Positions 47,701 through 49,431 of a stretch of 49,431 nt of DNA are shown here, in pieces. The stretch comes from a virus. Made by a program: the position numbers and the translations under genes. Numbering within the stretch: position 1 is the stretch's first letter; every line of letters begins with the position of its first letter. Location: the IMG/VR virus record IMGVR_UViG_3300007754_000481, positions 1-49,431 of that record. One strand, 5' to 3'. The notes under the pieces are model-generated. The model ran no database searches and had not been told where the DNA came from. It worked only from the letters and a program-made list of their open reading frames with translations.

Positions 47701-49431
47701 CCGACGTAGACGCCTCGTTCTCATCTAATCCCCGCCCCGCGGTGATCGCGACGGTCCTTCCGTTGAAGGATTTCCCCGTGGGGGATGATGGTTGGCCCGA
47801 TCTCACGCAGCTCTCGGCCAATGGGGGTTCCTTGTCGGATCTCTCTACGGGGGACGCCGAGCTTCACACACCTGCTTTCAAGGCGGTGGACCCGGACACT
47901 CGGCTGTACCAGCAGGTCGCTTTTGGTAAGCCCAACGGGAGCATCTACGAGGCGGGGACGGGGACGGTGATCAGTTCGATCCCGGCTGCCCTGGGTGATT
48001 TTGAGATGAACCCCCGGTACAAGGCGGTCTACATCGGGGAGGTCATTTCCGGGTGCGTGCTGACCTTCGCAGATGACCAGGGCAATCTGATTACGGACGC
48101 CTCGGAGTTGTTCCAGGTTGGGGCGGGGGAGTTGGAATCCAGCACCTTGAGTCTCTCTCAGGGAGACACGGTGTTCATCGTGCCTCCGGGCGGGCTGGAT
48201 CTGGAAACCCTGGAGTTGAGTGATCCCCCGACCCGGAAGGAGTTGAAGGAGATTGAGGACCAGACGAACCTGTATCGTCGCTTCCAGCTCGGGCAGAAGA
48301 GACGGCGTGGTCTCTTCGTGGACAACACCCTTCCGAGCATTCAGGACCCCTCTCCCTTAATGCTCAAGGAGATTACGGGTCAGAAGGTCCCGGCTCCGAT
48401 GACGACGATTGAGGCGGATATCGAATTCGCCAACGGTCGGAAGAAGCCCTTCGCCTTCCCGGCTCTTCTGGGGGCCACGACGAACGACTCCGGCGACTAC
48501 ACCATCCCCTACATGGGGGCCGCGAATACGGAGCTTGACCGCTTGGGGAAGGCAGCGAGCACTTTTCGTGCGGTCCTGGGCCCGGACGCTGTGAGTGGGG
48601 ATCGGGGAGTGTACCCCGATGAGATCGTTGGCTCGGATGGTCAACTCCTCGCGGCGGCGAGTGGGGCTCAGCCCCCGGCGACTCTCCTCACCAGTCAGGA
48701 TCTCTCTCCGACCTTCGTAGCACACTCGGGAGTTGGTCCTGTCGAAGAGTTCGATCTCCTGCTGGTTCAGTCGGGTCAGGCTGTAGACGATGGGATGGAG
48801 GGGCTTCTAGAAATCGGGGCGGTCTCTGCTGGTGCCCTGGAGGTCCCTCGCTTCGTCTCTCCGACTCAGGTGGGGTCCGACATTTTCTATCGGGTGGACC
48901 ACGCAGTCGCTTACCTCGCGCCGACCTACGGGACGGCGGGGGTGGAGATCACGGATGACGGGACAGACGTGACTCTCAGCATCGCCAGCCTGGGCGGGAT
49001 CTACCTCAACGATGGGGCGGACGACAATCAGGCCAACGGAGGCTGGAACAACCTCGTGGGCTACCCGGCCTATCCCAACACCAATTCGATCATTCTCCAG
49101 ATCTTCGACGCTGCCGGGGACCCTCTGGAGACGGTGACGATCACAGGCTCGACGGTGACGGGTGATGGGGCGGGATCCCCTGCGACTTTGACCTCAGTGC
49201 CGGAGTTTTATGGGCAGTCCGTCATCCTCCGTGGGGCAGCGGGAGCTGTCCTGAATATCGGGGGTGGCACCTACAGAGACTTCTCCCTCTCTATCGACGC
49301 GACCGCAGGAGGGAGTCAGACCGCTTACATCGGAACGGACAGGCTGACTTTCAACGAGCGGATCGATTTCCGGCGTGCATTGGAGCGGGGTACTGAGACT
49401 GCGAACGCGGTTTCGGTGGAGTGCGGCCTCT
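41799..49431 (+). CDS. Giant tail/baseplate structural protein, 3' end outside window
   Basis: From GTG 41799 one frame stays open for 2,544 codons to the right edge with no stop, so the protein exceeds 2,544 aa. GAGGAG overlapping the previous stop gives a good RBS. The sequence is Gly/Ser/Thr/Asp-rich with alternating strands and repeated beta-sandwich-like segments; there is no signal peptide and few Cys. Position after hub and spike genes suggests a peripheral baseplate or fibre-attachment protein. I could not name a family. The high coding quality across 7.6 kb makes the frame certain. Confidence 0.9.
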   Translation, partial: MAFDLTGYVLRSPRSAPSNAISTADGDSGVLRDIRDLPGSYALPGDLVEPYADMYRAAVLQHPVSGVQEYLIWAANSSNLSMVEDNAWAVTDEGVGVVPPGSISVTDTSDSSVKTDASTRLVITDNAGRSLSSIRKVTILRGDDPDNPIEAGPDAAEDFDSQDADAGLVTLSSTTLTALGDGVSVARGDAVSSVTYVLAGQRFWWTRNDQYATRFGWNGKAQRWGPFKGTAPVNIGTLLPDTNYLLVPRPSRFSVGDNLPGDPAAQDAYAMVRVGDDASASSLPVTVLVISDEDAEDTEYVFPVSNTPDAVLGVANGILRFHTDFLETHAGKTIWYLFEDFQETSTGSLGALKDAAGGLFLCPVPGPTDRPFISLGSRRYLTPVAVDTEADLPGSVSEGQVYWAKSTGRIKLSQTDIDKADPDAVGFDVLYLACEVVYDGVSLTTSSVPLPSPCQLTESDGSTVQTVDATSKFYLPEAQPLPFPGVSGALRVYDNSGTEPTTTSTWRSRAGGTGMVRSLEAPGDKVFFTREGAFHTTNIVEFEKGLGNSDSLPDFAFLIRRGRIWVALQSEDTGADIPRVAVGLKDRRQFSGESIYFRHAMVTPAVYAPEARIYSRVQEPFSLDGTEALAFRIDTTNVDWTSAGLVSVVGTAEEFTAAQVAADLQAAVTTAGGHATAVTASRGRVILQGASLTTGTVEIGFGSTTSGAPSDRELSGSAALGFLPGWRVDPAGGETWLPDSGMSFGVYRSPLNRDRSKDKPDFRSRSRFSGEVLSKSVGASPYFFVDQAPLLDIPGYDSGMFFRLVDGINFKYLNHMTEVLYNFPNSRFGWLDSATVTSAVEHPTRHLAFGNQLVVGDSLHPAVISGGGLYSSEDGGPLTLLTQGVEYLLPDDGDPGIVHLIEVVGGEVASGSNGAAALPGAFTDSNVSDWAALGVLADYWLQVTSGDNQGTYVISGVSGGTLTVAAGVPFQAAASQVTWTVYKSYSREVYDPGVVADLVYQEFNHLSEEPFKVRLLHSVGAVPVNAAAQAAARLQAVLSEALSSGRIISLRFGQASTDPSATLTGLTQTRLGLVANDALAVPDLAEAHFVNDAFSIQVGSSVYTTGASNLVGVSSLTTDLSGDQIEYGVAGSPVEGQLNFGADTLTDHASDEVYYLQAFTDPTDLSAGVVEYDPLTGELNLSAADMASYAGVTAYFVEQLITEAGLDARISPMMGALYLPQALRDGQLVEVDYFQADSQGEKKLDDDGVPVQVTEKLPVYIRQEVATRVDETTYAFNSDGRTVAQAVLMRVWVGPELQNYGNTTSVVVNFDDDELHFAEAVDSSAVVTLNYAVYEAFGGEQTYTVSQRPVYRPPFFLAANTSSFTLETNRTAELVAGMTFRVGPVVFYIKSSSYSASTDKTTVTLYPTMQEEVGSRAPGHDAEAFLSSEAVATVVDGDATGARAGFLLTVTAEYEPVDRGMMRIVFQGDVRQYARTGHLLEIGGVPHHISGSLLSDDGRYTTIEVSSPFLAGYNYGQDAVKLSVRPIYPPGAREFDGVYPLLPFEDYELVLFGEVDGDGNPLPGRTLTETTEFSLDPTTGRVELLEPRQAALAAGQYLALRYTRVREIGPFFSGGVLIFPRFKASYAFVTIPDAANGYLGGVLQGTYTFRSPDTFYCRAVPLSTYMGEVAQAAASAASGSFPHSGPAVTSGASTDNWSYGTVGLLAERADLLDRDRAARTFISFYNSAVVAFEQIQETISGLVIGDRDGKFRFLVGRHKAYPPPGYEDEITGHLNPRLIWADLFEAASGSFRVVEGDPIVDPESATQTSDTKEVEGDPMDGFLVKFYIQTQRDYIQNDMDDRVLTGPGFPKMSISLPFFWIKGRYARMADPHHLSRLFPEAALVFTTLYPGMQANLATGDVGQYAFLKMLEPPSLFRGEPAVFGSTFRTTIGVMSNPAWGEFTQVTDCDARDRYPRARIWAFSATGFPDVDASFSSNPRPAVIATVLPLKDFPVGDDGWPDLTQLSANGGSLSDLSTGDAELHTPAFKAVDPDTRLYQQVAFGKPNGSIYEAGTGTVISSIPAALGDFEMNPRYKAVYIGEVISGCVLTFADDQGNLITDASELFQVGAGELESSTLSLSQGDTVFIVPPGGLDLETLELSDPPTRKELKEIEDQTNLYRRFQLGQKRRRGLFVDNTLPSIQDPSPLMLKEITGQKVPAPMTTIEADIEFANGRKKPFAFPALLGATTNDSGDYTIPYMGAANTELDRLGKAASTFRAVLGPDAVSGDRGVYPDEIVGSDGQLLAAASGAQPPATLLTSQDLSPTFVAHSGVGPVEEFDLLLVQSGQAVDDGMEGLLEIGAVSAGALEVPRFVSPTQVGSDIFYRVDHAVAYLAPTYGTAGVEITDDGTDVTLSIASLGGIYLNDGADDNQANGGWNNLVGYPAYPNTNSIILQIFDAAGDPLETVTITGSTVTGDGAGSPATLTSVPEFYGQSVILRGAAGAVLNIGGGTYRDFSLSIDATAGGSQTAYIGTDRLTFNERIDFRRALERGTETANAVSVECGL

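Overview
The window looks like part of the genome of a large, GC-rich, tailed double-stranded DNA phage (probably a 'huge' or jumbo phage; host unknown). The right half is a collinear tail and baseplate assembly line (tail tube, two tail-assembly proteins, tape measure, baseplate proteins, hub, OB-fold/beta-helix spike, then an open reading frame of more than 2,500 codons running off the end). The left half holds accessory and takeover genes: T4 rIIA/rIIB homologues, a histone H1-like protein, asparagine synthetase, phosphatases, a CYTH enzyme, a PLD nuclease and many small unrecognised proteins. Genes are tightly packed, often with ATGA, TGATG or TAATG overlaps, and use ATG, GTG and TTG starts.

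Region 1 (1-7200, minus strand): a phage-borne type I CRISPR-Cas effector operon, orf105-cas3-cas8-cas7-cas5-cas6, followed by a leader and CRISPR array 1, which runs off the left edge. Cas6, Cas7 and Cas8 resemble the Myxococcus-type (Cmx/Dev, 'MYXAN') branch. No cas1, cas2 or cas4 lies in the window. Region 2 (7200-13430): small phage genes on both strands, each behind one of two recurrent promoter motifs. Within it, at 12139-12200, is a degenerate repeat / short spacer / degenerate repeat element that looks like a crRNA-like regulatory RNA. Region 3 (13450-19060): asnB, a bactofilin-like beta-helix protein, rIIB and rIIA. Region 4 (19036-20617): CRISPR array 2, a leader homologous to leader 1, and a DUF262 gene standing where cas6 stands at array 1. 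Region 5 (20670-26180): hypothetical, phosphatase, histone-like and PLD nuclease genes. Region 6 (26200-end): tail and baseplate genes, all on the plus strand.

The pieces appear to work together. One Cas6 could process both arrays, because the repeats share their ends and an 8-nt handle and differ mainly in the hairpin. Both arrays read on the minus strand from leaders that share a long palindrome and a pair of consensus DnaA boxes. The effector operon, rIIAB and several small genes share one promoter family (GGTAA-type upstream element about 20 nt before CGTATA). A second family (GNTAG-N5-CTATAG) precedes tail tube, asnB and others. The least ordinary candidates are the crRNA-like element upstream of orf66, the DnaA-box leaders, and the DUF262 gene paired with a cas-less array. 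All functional statements rest on motifs read by eye; no database search was run.
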